Of a stretch of 64,000 nucleotides of DNA, positions 25,844 to 33,611 are shown piece by piece. Below the pieces are notes generated by a model. The model did not search any database, had not been told where the DNA came from, and was given only the letters and a program-made list of their open reading frames with translations. The stretch is from DASQEH01 sp038237745 (lineage in GTDB: Bacteria; Actinomycetota; Actinomycetes; Propionibacteriales; Nocardioidaceae). The stretch is from contig JBBRYJ010000005.1 of assembly GCA_038237745.1 (NCBI GenBank), positions 1 through 64,000 of the forward strand, in the 5' to 3' direction. Numbering within the stretch: position 1 is the first letter of the stretch; each line of letters opens with the position of its first letter. A program made the translations under genes and the position numbers.

Positions 25844-27634
25844 CTACCGGTTGCCGGGGAGGTCCGTCGCCCTGGATGCTCCGTGCGTGTCCGCGGCCAT
25901 GGCGTCGTTGCTGGAACCCGACGGCAAGGTGCCTTGCCCGTAGTTCCCAGGCCCGGACTCGGTGATCGGGTAGTCGCCATGGTCGTCGTGCGGCGCCGGA
26001 CCCAGGACGTCGACTCCGGCGTCACCGCCCGGACCGGACTTGGCGGCCGCCTTCGACGCCGCTCGCGAGGTACGCGGTGCGTGGTAGCCGGGGGAGAAGC
26101 TGTTGTTCCTGGCCTCGACGTCGTTGAACACCGTTCCGGAGAGCTTGCCGCCGACTTGGGCGATCCTGTCGGTGGCAGTGGCGAGCAGGCGCAGACGGCT
26201 GACACCGTTGCGGGCCACCATCAGGACGAGGTCGACGTTGGGGATGAGCTCGAGGGAGTCGGCGACACGGAGCAGCGGAGCGCTGTCGAGGATCACGAGA
26301 TCGCACGTGTCGCCGAGTCTGCGGAGCAGCTCCCGCGCCGACGACGAGGCGATCAGCTCAGCCGGGTTCGGGGGCACCGACCCACCGGGCAGCACCCTCA
26401 GGTTCGCCACGCCGACGTCGACCAGGTAGTTGTCCGCCGAGTCACCGGCCGCGAGTGCGTCGGACAGGCCGGGCGCGTCGCCCAGGCCGAACAACTGGGA
26501 GAGCACGGGGTGACGCAGGTCCGCATCGACGAGCGTCACGTTGAGCCCCACCCGAGACGCCGCGACGGCGAGGTTGGCGGCGACGGACGTCTTGCCCTCG
26601 GACGGGGCTGCTGACGAGACGAGCAACGCGCGGCTCGTCGAATCGTGAAGTCCGTCGTCCGTGCGCGACGCCGCCAGCAGGAACCGGACATTCGTGCTCA
26701 GGGCGCGGTAGGACTCGCTCACCGCTGACGTCGGCTCTATCAGCGTCGCGATCCGCTTGGAGCGTGCGCCGGACCAGTGGGGGATGTGGCCGAGCACCGG
26801 GCGCCCTCCGGAGACGTCGCGAAGGCGGCTCTCGTCACGCACGGCGTCGTCGACGTGGTCTCGGACGTAGGCGAGCCCGATGCCAAGTAGAAGTCCGATG
26901 AAACCACCAAGTATCAGCATCCGGATGGGCCGCGGCGCTGCCTTGCTGGTCGGCACGGTGGCCGGCAGGAGCACCTCGCCACCGGAGACGGCGCCCGAGC
27001 CGGAGCTGTCGAGGATGGCCAGCTGGGCCGATGCCTGGGTGAGCTGGATCAGGAGCGACTGGCGCTCGGACTGCAAGGCGGCCTTGTGGGTGCCGGAGGC
27101 CTTTCTGCGTTCCCGGCTGATCTGGGCGAGCTTGTCCTGGAGGTCGTTCACCTGCTGGACGTAGACCGCTCTGGAGGCGTTCGACTGGGCGGTGGCCCGG
27201 GTCTGGCGGTAGCTCAGGTACTGCGTGGCGAACGCGTTGGCGATGTCTGCGGCGTCTTGGGCGTTGCCGCGGGTGACCTCGATGAGCAAGGCGCGGGTTA
27301 CGTCGACCGTGCTCACGCTGACGGACTTGAGCAACGAGCTGGGGGTGTCGGAGAGCCCGAGCTGGTCGATGACAGCGGTGGCGACCGGCTCCGACGCGAC
27401 TACCTGGATCTGGGTCACCACCTCGTCGGGCTGGACCAGGACGCCGCTGGCTGGGGGCTGGGCCGAGAGCGGTTCGATCAGGACCTCGGAGTGAGCCGCA
27501 AAGCTCGGCGTCTGGAGGTACGCGAGCGCGAGAGCGATCCCGAGGCCGAGTGCCGTCATCGCCGCGATGACCCTCCACCTGCGCCGCAGCACCATTGACT
27601 GCGCACGGAGGTCTACAACGTCGTTTTCCAGCAT
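25844..27634 (-). CDS. Wzz-type chain-length regulator fused to BY-kinase
   Basis: About 596 residues. Two membrane segments (~22-40 and ~237-257) bracket an extracellular Wzz domain with a coiled coil (~140-210). The cytoplasmic kinase has Walker A SAAPSEGKTS (~342), Walker A' TLVDADLRHP (~367) and Walker B LVILDSAPLL (~446), the hallmarks of bacterial tyrosine kinases. The C-terminal tail has only three scattered Tyr (in GYHAPR, DYPITE and NYGQG) rather than a dense cluster. It controls polymer length and export by cycles of phosphorylation. The ATG at 27634 follows GAGTGGATGC; a GTG four codons earlier lacks a ribosome site. Confidence 0.87.
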   Translation of the reverse strand: MLENDVVDLRAQSMVLRRRWRVIAAMTALGLGIALALAYLQTPSFAAHSEVLIEPLSAQPPASGVLVQPDEVVTQIQVVASEPVATAVIDQLGLSDTPSSLLKSVSVSTVDVTRALLIEVTRGNAQDAADIANAFATQYLSYRQTRATAQSNASRAVYVQQVNDLQDKLAQISRERRKASGTHKAALQSERQSLLIQLTQASAQLAILDSSGSGAVSGGEVLLPATVPTSKAAPRPIRMLILGGFIGLLLGIGLAYVRDHVDDAVRDESRLRDVSGGRPVLGHIPHWSGARSKRIATLIEPTSAVSESYRALSTNVRFLLAASRTDDGLHDSTSRALLVSSAAPSEGKTSVAANLAVAASRVGLNVTLVDADLRHPVLSQLFGLGDAPGLSDALAAGDSADNYLVDVGVANLRVLPGGSVPPNPAELIASSSARELLRRLGDTCDLVILDSAPLLRVADSLELIPNVDLVLMVARNGVSRLRLLATATDRIAQVGGKLSGTVFNDVEARNNSFSPGYHAPRTSRAASKAAAKSGPGGDAGVDVLGPAPHDDHGDYPITESGPGNYGQGTLPSGSSNDAMAADTHGASRATDLPGNR

Positions 27635-27667
27635 GTTTGCATCCACTCGAATGTGTAGGGTTCTTGC

Positions 27668-27756
27668 CGTAATGTCGTCATAGGTCTTGACAAGTGGGCA
27701 CTACGGCTGACCAAGACTACAACGGCACCCTCAGCACTACGGTCGTAATGACGACC
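27668..27756. promoter_or_regulatory. Paired CGTAATG(T/A)CG(T/A)C repeats upstream of the BY-kinase gene
   Basis: CGTAATGTCGTC (27668-27679) and CGTAATGACGAC (27744-27755) are direct copies 76 bases apart. The second sits in the palindrome GGTCGTAATGACGACC (27741-27756). The spacing is close to seven helical turns. They could be operator sites for the kinase gene or a terminator-like hairpin for the ANTAR gene. Confidence 0.4.
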
Positions 27757-27822
27757 TGACGTCGGAAACTTAGACAGTGATAAGGGTCGCCGAGAGTAGC
27801 TGGGTGGCTGCGCTAATAGCCC

Positions 27823-28533
27823 TCATCCGGCCTCGGCGACTCGTAGTTGCGTGGTGTCGACGATCTGCTGCGCCACGGTGCGGAGCTTGATGTTCCCGTC
27901 CTGCGACGTCCTCACAAGGAAGCTGAACGCACGGTCCTCGTCGATCGTGAACCGCTCCATGAGGATGCCGACGGCCTGCCCGATCATGCGTCGGCTGGCA
28001 AGAGCGTCCTGGAGCGTTTGGGTGGCCCGGACGAAGTTCATCGCTATCGCCGCCTGCGAGGCGAACAGCTCGACGATGTGCTGCGACTCGTCGAAGGCGC
28101 CCCTCGTGGTGGAGTACAGGTTGAGCGCGGCACAGGCGGACCCGGCGCGGAAGATCTCTACCGCCATCTGCGACCCGATCCCGAGAGCGGTGACCCGTGG
28201 GGCGTAGGCCGGCCATCGCGCCTCGGAGGTCATGTCCTCTGATCGCACGGTCTCCTCCAGCCCGACGGCACTCAGGCAGGGTCCCTCACCGAGCTCGTAC
28301 TGGATCTGGTCCGCCTGATGTGCGGTGTCGTGCGTGGGGGCCAGCGTGGTGAGCGAGCCGTCGGAGTAAGCCATGGTGATGCTGACGTAGTCGGCTCCTG
28401 GGATCGCCTGGAGAGCCGCCCCGGTGAGCGCCTGGAGCGCCTTGTCGGAGTCGGCTCCGTCAGCGAGCGACCTCGCCACGTGTGACATCGCGGCCGCGAC
28501 GACATCGAGGGTGTCCCTGTCGTGTTGCGGCAT
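27823..28533 (-). CDS. GAF-ANTAR transcription antitermination regulator
   Basis: 236 residues; ATG at 28533 after GGAGGCGAGGGT. Residues ~15-155 are a GAF domain (DYVSITMAYSDGSLTTLAPT, ELGEGPCLSAV). Residues ~165-230 are an ANTAR RNA-binding domain (ALASRRMIGQAVGILMERF, with the conserved RxxIxxAxGxLM pattern). ANTAR proteins bind paired hexaloop RNA hairpins and prevent termination. It lies just upstream of the BY-kinase gene on the same strand, 190 bases apart, so it might act on that leader; this is inference. Confidence 0.85.
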   Translation of the reverse strand: MPQHDRDTLDVVAAAMSHVARSLADGADSDKALQALTGAALQAIPGADYVSITMAYSDGSLTTLAPTHDTAHQADQIQYELGEGPCLSAVGLEETVRSEDMTSEARWPAYAPRVTALGIGSQMAVEIFRAGSACAALNLYSTTRGAFDESQHIVELFASQAAIAMNFVRATQTLQDALASRRMIGQAVGILMERFTIDEDRAFSFLVRTSQDGNIKLRTVAQQIVDTTQLRVAEAG

Positions 28534-28723
28534 ACCCTCGCCTCCCGGCCGTCCATCCCGGACATGCTCTCTCGGACATCTCACCGCACGGCCGAGTCTG
28601 CGCAGGCACCGTCTTCGAGAGAACGTGGAACATCGAATGACTGCCTCACCCTAGCCGATGCCTGGCGCCGCCGGCCGATCTCGCTACAGGGGGCCGTGCG
28701 TGCGCGTGAGGCAGGATGGAGAC

Positions 28724-29524
28724 GTGCTCGCAGCGCTCTCCCCGGCTCGTCGGCGATTGATGCTTGTGCTCGCCGCCCTGGTGGCGACGGCACTGCTCAT
28801 CGTCGCGCTGCTGGTCGCTCGGGCAGCGTTGGACCGCCCTCGGCCGGTGGCGCAGGACGAGCTGGGTCCAGTGCTTCTGGTCCCCGGATACGGCGGGTCG
28901 ACCACCGGTCTCGACGTGATGGCGCAGGCGCTTAGGGGTAGCGGGCGCGACGCGACGGTGGTCCACCTGCCGGAAGACGGGAAAGGTGACCTGTACCAGC
29001 AGGCCGACGTGCTCAAGGCTGCGGTCGCCGACGCGCTGGCTCGTACCGGGGCCGCATCCGTGGACGTGGTCGGGTACTCGGCCGGTGGCGTCGTGGCGCG
29101 CCTGTGGGTGCGCAACGGCGGCGGGGACGGTCTGGCACGGCGCGTTGTCACACTCGGGTCGCCGCACCATGGCAGCGACCTCGCGGCTGCGGCCATCGAC
29201 TTCGTACCTTCTCAGTGCCCCGTCGCATGCGTGGAGCTGGCGCCCGACAGTGACCTGCTCCGGTCGTTGAACGCGGGTGACGAGACGCCTCGCGGGCCGC
29301 TGTTCGTGTCGATCCGGTCGAGCTCGGACCAGGTCGTGTCGGTCGACTCTGCCGAGCTGGCCGGTGCCACCGACGTACTGCTCCAGGCAGTCTGTCCCCA
29401 CGACACCACATCGCACGGGGACCTTGCGATGGATCCTCTCGTCATCTCGATCACCGAGCTCGAGCTCGGAGTCGCCCCACCGGTCGCCCCGACCCGGGCG
29501 GACTGCGCGCAGCTCAGCTCGTGA
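28724..29524 (+). CDS. Membrane-anchored alpha/beta hydrolase (class 2 lipase-like)
   Basis: About 266 residues if the GTG at 28724 is used (AGGATGGAGAC upstream); earlier GTG codons at 28700 and 28706 are possible. One N-terminal membrane segment (RRLMLVLAALVATALLIVALLV). Then VLLVPGYGGST (oxyanion loop), VVGYSAGGVVARLW (nucleophile elbow), SPHHGSDLA, a probable acid Asp in RSSSDQVV and the His in TTSHGDLA. This is the layout of PGAP1/lipase class 2 esterases. The catalytic domain faces outward. Its end overlaps the convergent ABC permease end by 11 bases. Confidence 0.75.
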   Translation: MLAALSPARRRLMLVLAALVATALLIVALLVARAALDRPRPVAQDELGPVLLVPGYGGSTTGLDVMAQALRGSGRDATVVHLPEDGKGDLYQQADVLKAAVADALARTGAASVDVVGYSAGGVVARLWVRNGGGDGLARRVVTLGSPHHGSDLAAAAIDFVPSQCPVACVELAPDSDLLRSLNAGDETPRGPLFVSIRSSSDQVVSVDSAELAGATDVLLQAVCPHDTTSHGDLAMDPLVISITELELGVAPPVAPTRADCAQLSS

Positions 29525-30320
29525 CGTCCTTGGTGGTGAAGTTGGCCCAGGCGGCGCCGAGGAAGACGACGACATAGCCCGCCTGCAGAGCGGTGCCCTT
29601 GACCACGTTCCGCCACTGGATGGGATCCCTGAACAGGTCGACGAAAGACAGCCAGTAACGCGTGGGGAGATACGGCTGTAGCTCGTGCGCCGCGTCGAGC
29701 GTGAGGAGCAGTGACGAGGCGATGAGCAGAGCCAACGCACCTAAGGCGGCGACGAGCGGAGAGTCGGTGACAGTCGACAAGAAAAGCGCTACTGCTGCTA
29801 CCCCGAGCATCGACAGCACCGCGTAGCCGAGGGCGAGCGCGGTGCGCCAGCCCACCTGGCTGGACGAGAGGGTTGACCCGGACACGCTGGTCGCGATCTT
29901 CTGGTTGCCCAGGAGGGCCGAGCCCGACACGTACGCGGTCGCCGCGACGATGAGCACGGCCAGCACGACGAACGCGAGCACGCTCACCAGCTTCGCCACC
30001 AGCAGCCGCGTGCGCCCGACGGGTCGGATGAGGACGTAGCGCAAGGTCCCCCCTTGCGCCTCGCCGGCGATGGCGTCCCCAGCCATGACGGCGACGGCGG
30101 CGGGCAGGAACAGGGGCAGGACGATGGCGATCGCCGCGAGCGGGTAGAGGCTGCCGTCGGACAGCACGGCCGACAGGAACGCGGGACCGGTGCCTGGACG
30201 CGGACCCAGGTCCGTGAGGGCGAGCAGGATGGCGACCAACGTCGGCAGAGCATCCAGGAGCGCGATAGTGATCCACGTGCGAGGGCTCAGGACGAGCTTG
30301 CGCAGCTCGACCGCGATCAC
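29514..30320 (-). CDS. ABC-2 type transporter permease
   Basis: 268 residues, six hydrophobic segments. The N-terminus VIAVELRKLVLSPRTW is the cytoplasmic amphipathic helix of ABC-2 permeases; GEAQGGTLRYVLIRPVGRTR is the coupling-helix region. The GTG at 30320 overlaps the ATPase stop (GTGA). It pairs with the adjacent ATPase; the cargo is unknown. Confidence 0.8.
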   Translation of the reverse strand: MIAVELRKLVLSPRTWITIALLDALPTLVAILLALTDLGPRPGTGPAFLSAVLSDGSLYPLAAIAIVLPLFLPAAVAVMAGDAIAGEAQGGTLRYVLIRPVGRTRLLVAKLVSVLAFVVLAVLIVAATAYVSGSALLGNQKIATSVSGSTLSSSQVGWRTALALGYAVLSMLGVAAVALFLSTVTDSPLVAALGALALLIASSLLLTLDAAHELQPYLPTRYWLSFVDLFRDPIQWRNVVKGTALQAGYVVVFLGAAWANFTTKDVTS

Positions 30321-31225
30321 GCGCTCTCCACCCGGTCGGCGCTGGGGCCGGTGGCGGTGAGCACGACCTCCTCGAGCGTGCGACGCTCGGGGCCCAGCTC
30401 CTCGACGCGGACCCCTGCCGCTACGAGGTCGGCGTTCAGTGCAGCGACATCGCTGACCGTCACGGACAGCACCCCGTCGTCGTACCAGGCGACTCGGTCC
30501 CCAAGTAGCGCTCGGGCGCGGGCCCCGTCGGGCGTGCGGATGACGGCTCTGCCTGTCGGAGCCTGGAGCACCGCGAGGTCGTCCTCGAGCACGACCCGCC
30601 CCTGGTCGAGCACCCCGATGCGGGTGCACAGCTGCTCTACCTCGGTGAGCAGGTGGGAGGAGAGGAAGATCGTCGTACCCGCCGCGTTAAGCGCGCGTAG
30701 CAGCTCGCGGATCTCGCGGATGCCCTGCGGGTCGAGCCCGTTGGTGGGTTCGTCGAGGATGAGCAGCTCGGGTTGTCGGAGCAGTGCTGCGGCGAGTCCG
30801 AGCCGTTGCTTCATCCCCAACGAGTACGCCTTGACCGGCCGGGCGTCGACGCCACCCAGGCCCACCTGCTCGAGGGTCTCGTCGATGCGCCGGCGGCGGG
30901 TTGCCCGGGCGCCGCCCGGACCCATGGAGTCGTGAAGCGCCAGATGCCGGCGCCCGGACAGGTGGCGGTACGCCGACGGCCCCTCGACGAGAGCGCCGAT
31001 GTGCGGCAGGACCTTCGAGGCGGCCTTCGGCATGGGTTGGCCCAGGAGCTCGACAGTGCCCGAGGTGGGCAGGACCAGGCCGAGCAGCATCCGCACCGTC
31101 GTCGTCTTACCTGAGCCGTTCGCGCCCAGGAAGCCGTAGACCTCGCCGGACCGCACGCTCAGGTCGATATGGTCGACGGCCACGAGCGGGCCGAAGCGCT
31201 TTGTCAGCGCCATGGTGCGGATCAT
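30317..31225 (-). CDS. ABC transporter ATP-binding protein
   Basis: 302 residues. Walker A GANGSGKTT (~residues 35-43), signature SLGMKQRLGLA (~133-143), Walker B LLILDEPTNGLD (~153-164) and the switch His in SSHLLTEVEQ. The C-terminal ~80 residues form the extra domain found in ABC-2 partner ATPases (CcmA/DrrA type). It overlaps both neighbours (TGATG and GTGA), so it is the middle gene of a three-gene operon. Confidence 0.88.
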   Translation of the reverse strand: MIRTMALTKRFGPLVAVDHIDLSVRSGEVYGFLGANGSGKTTTVRMLLGLVLPTSGTVELLGQPMPKAASKVLPHIGALVEGPSAYRHLSGRRHLALHDSMGPGGARATRRRRIDETLEQVGLGGVDARPVKAYSLGMKQRLGLAAALLRQPELLILDEPTNGLDPQGIREIRELLRALNAAGTTIFLSSHLLTEVEQLCTRIGVLDQGRVVLEDDLAVLQAPTGRAVIRTPDGARARALLGDRVAWYDDGVLSVTVSDVAALNADLVAAGVRVEELGPERRTLEEVVLTATGPSADRVESA

Positions 31226-32343
31226 CAGCCGGCTTGCCCGATGGCAGGCACGAGACCGCGGTCACCGTTCCCGGTCGACAGTTGGGCGGCGGCGTCCACA
31301 AGGGTCTGCGGCGTCACCGTCCCCGCCAGGAGCCAGCTGTGGTCGGCGAAGACCTGCGGGGTCAGGAGCAGGTTGAGAGGACCGACGGTCAGCGTTGTGC
31401 CGAGGGTGCTTGCGGCAGATCCCGGCGTAACCTCCAGCTGCTTGCGGAGCGGATCGGCCGCAGGGTCCCAGAGGGGGATGGCGATGAGCGTGGTGACGCC
31501 CCGACCGTAGACACCGACCGCGCCGATCCCGGTGTCGTGTCGGCTGAAGCCGACGAGGTCGGCGGGCGCCTTGACGGGGGAGTAGCGGTTCGCGGCCGCG
31601 GCGACGTCGATATCGCCCTCGTACCTGATGTCGGCACCAGGAGGAAGGGAGAACTGGGTGACGTCGGCCTTAGGCTCGTCGAGCGAGACGTCGACGAAGG
31701 TCGAAGTGAAAGCTGGGTTGGTGGCGCCCTTCGCCCAGGCCTCCACACTAAGAGGGAGCCCGTTGTCGGGATCGACCCACATGTCGACATGGTCGATCGA
31801 GGAATCCGACTCGCTCGGGCGAAGCCGGAGACCGGCCGCATCGAGTCCCGCCACCCTCCTCGGGCCGAGGCCGGTGACTTCGTCGGGGTGGGCGTCGCGA
31901 AGGACCAGGCGGCTGAACACGGGAGGCAGCACGTCATAGCTCTGGGGGAGGCGAACTCGAGGGTTCAGCGTGCGCACTGCCTGGTCGTCCTCGTAGTTCC
32001 ACGAGATCGTGCCCAGCGGGTCGTGGAAGAGGTCTGTCTCACCCGTGGTGGCGAGCTTGTCGACGCGCCAGTCACCCTCACCGCGCCACCACACGCGCAT
32101 CGTGCTTCGCTCGCCGAAGAGGTTCGCCACGTCGCTGAACTGGTCGGAGAGTGGGAGACGGAGGGTTCCGCTCGACTCGACGTTGCCCGAGTACATCACC
32201 GTGCTGGACGCCTGCGCCCGTGCAAGAAGTTGCGGGATGCTGACCGACAGGGGGCTCGCCGGCAGGAGCTTACCGGCGAACGGCAGTAGGCCGAGGACCA
32301 CGGCGCCGATGGCGACGATGCACCATCGCCGGGTCGGGGTCAT
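31225..32343 (-). CDS. LolA/RseB-fold extracytoplasmic protein
   Basis: 372 residues. An N-terminal hydrophobic segment (WCIVAIGAVVLGLLPFAG) acts as signal or anchor. Residues ~35-230 look like the half-barrel lipid- or sensor-binding fold shared by LolA, RseB and LppX: VMYSGNVESSGTLRLP, TMRVWWRGEGDWRVDKL, HVDMWVDPDNGLPLSVE. It heads an operon with the ABC-2 transporter, and the two may act in one export or sensing process. The exact ligand is unknown. Confidence 0.65.
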   Translation of the reverse strand: MTPTRRWCIVAIGAVVLGLLPFAGKLLPASPLSVSIPQLLARAQASSTVMYSGNVESSGTLRLPLSDQFSDVANLFGERSTMRVWWRGEGDWRVDKLATTGETDLFHDPLGTISWNYEDDQAVRTLNPRVRLPQSYDVLPPVFSRLVLRDAHPDEVTGLGPRRVAGLDAAGLRLRPSESDSSIDHVDMWVDPDNGLPLSVEAWAKGATNPAFTSTFVDVSLDEPKADVTQFSLPPGADIRYEGDIDVAAAANRYSPVKAPADLVGFSRHDTGIGAVGVYGRGVTTLIAIPLWDPAADPLRKQLEVTPGSAASTLGTTLTVGPLNLLLTPQVFADHSWLLAGTVTPQTLVDAAAQLSTGNGDRGLVPAIGQAG

Positions 32344-32377
32344 GTCTCAGCCTACGTCGTCCCAGACCAGCCCCGTC

Positions 32378-32442
32378 CCGTCGATGGGCGGGTATGCCCT
32401 GTCGAGTGGGCGGGTCTGCCCTGTCGAATGGGCGGGTTGGCC
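32378..32442. repeat. Three tandem ~22-bp repeats
   Basis: Units at 32378-32398, 32399-32420 and 32421-32442 share CTGTCGA(G/A)TGGGCGGGT followed by TGCC or TGGCC. They lie between the start of the LolA-like gene and the end of the DUF456 gene. The purpose is unclear; it could be a binding array upstream of the LolA-like/ABC operon or slippage. Confidence 0.7.
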
Positions 32443-32475
32443 CCGTCCGAGGCAGAACGGAGCGCTGATCCTGGC

Positions 32476-32958
32476 TCACGTGACTACGAATGCGCCGACA
32501 CCCCAGATCGCTGCGGCGAGAAGCGCACCCGACATCTCGATGAGTACCGACAGCCCGACGGCGCGAACGGCACCGAGGGTGGAGGCGACCGCGCGTGAGT
32601 GGCTTCCGAGGTGACCTCGCTCGACGACGTACACCGCTGCCAGGAACCCCAGAGGCAGACCCACGACCGGCACCACGAAGAAGCCGACCACTCCGGTCAC
32701 CGCGCCGGCTGCGAGCGTCGAACGGGGTACACCGACGCCACGAAGGTTGCGACCGGGAATGACGTACTTCAGCAGCTGGGTGCCGGCCAGGCACAGGACC
32801 GCCAGCGTGACGGTCACCCACGCTCCCGTCCCACCGACGACCAGACCCCACGCCACGACGGCGGCCAGCACCAGCAGTGCTCCCGGTAGGAAGGGCACGA
32901 GGACACCGACGATCCCGACCGCGATCAGCAGGGCGACCGCGAAGCTGAACTCGCTCAT
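32476..32958 (-). CDS. DUF456 family membrane protein
   Basis: 160 residues, four or five membrane segments. It starts with VALLIAVGIVGVLVPFLPGALLVLAAVVAW and has the family's glycine-rich helices FFVVPVVGLPLGFLAAVYVVE. DUF456 proteins are short actinobacterial and bacterial membrane proteins of unknown role. ATG at 32958. Confidence 0.85.
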   Translation of the reverse strand: MSEFSFAVALLIAVGIVGVLVPFLPGALLVLAAVVAWGLVVGGTGAWVTVTLAVLCLAGTQLLKYVIPGRNLRGVGVPRSTLAAGAVTGVVGFFVVPVVGLPLGFLAAVYVVERGHLGSHSRAVASTLGAVRAVGLSVLIEMSGALLAAAIWGVGAFVVT

Positions 32959-33004
32959 CTGGGCGGCTCATCGCTCCCGGGCAAGGAGTGCTGAGACGAA
33001 CAAC

Positions 33005-33030
33005 GGCGGCCACCCCTCAGGGTGACCGCC
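33005..33030 (-). terminator. Terminator hairpin after the DUF7455 gene
   Basis: GGCGGCCACCC and GGGTGACCGCC form an 11-bp stem with one mismatch and a 4-base loop. It is 33 bases beyond the DUF7455 stop on the minus strand. Confidence 0.6.
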
Positions 33031-33063
33031 ACTCGTACTTTGCGGGCGCGACGCCGCACAGCG

Positions 33064-33294
33064 CTACCGTTCGTCGGCCGGTGCGCTCGCCGGTGTCGAG
33101 CTGAGACGGCCCGTCTCGTCCTGGATCGCCGAGGCGACCTGCTGCAGCTTGTCGGCGTGCTCTCGGGCGTGGTGGGCGCAGAACAGGAGCTCGCCGCCGC
33201 GCGTGAGCTCGACACGTACGAAGGCCTGTGCGCCGCAGCGGTCGCAGCGATCGAGCGCTGTGAGCTGTGGACTGGGTGCGACTGCTGTGGTCAC
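33064..33294 (-). CDS. DUF7455-type zinc-binding small protein
   Basis: 76 residues. LTALDRCDRCGAQAFVRVEL gives one Cys-x-x-Cys knuckle, and GGELLFCAHHAREH gives a Cys and two His. The closing amphipathic helix has AIQDETGRL. This is a conserved small actinobacterial protein of unknown function, commonly found near sigma-factor and DNA-topology genes. Divergent from parE. Confidence 0.8.
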   Translation of the reverse strand: MTTAVAPSPQLTALDRCDRCGAQAFVRVELTRGGELLFCAHHAREHADKLQQVASAIQDETGRLSSTPASAPADER

Positions 33295-33611
33295 GTGTGG
33301 CCCTCTCTACTGCCCTCGGGGCAGTGTGCTCAAGGAAGGTCGTTCCCCGATACGAACATCACATCACGGCTGATCATTCCCAGGACCGCAATCTCGAATC
33401 TGGTGAATGGCCCGCCTACCTCTGTATGACGCATCCTGGTCCTTCCACCGTGCCATCCGGGACAACTGAATCCAAATTGTGTCCTCGTGTCGCATCAAGC
33501 GACTCGCCCCGGCTCCACATTCGAGGGTCCGACGCCCCGTCGGCACCGGCCGGTATCGTGGCGAACGCGGATCGGCGTCCGCAATCCATGCCGTGCTCCC
33601 GAAGGAGACTC
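33295..33611. other. Divergent control region between DUF7455 and parE
   Basis: About 317 bases. Frames in it are in-frame upstream extensions of parE or antisense noise and lack ribosome sites. No RNA gene or clear promoter hexamers are visible to me; the parE ribosome site is at its right end (GAAGGAGACTC). Confidence 0.5.
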
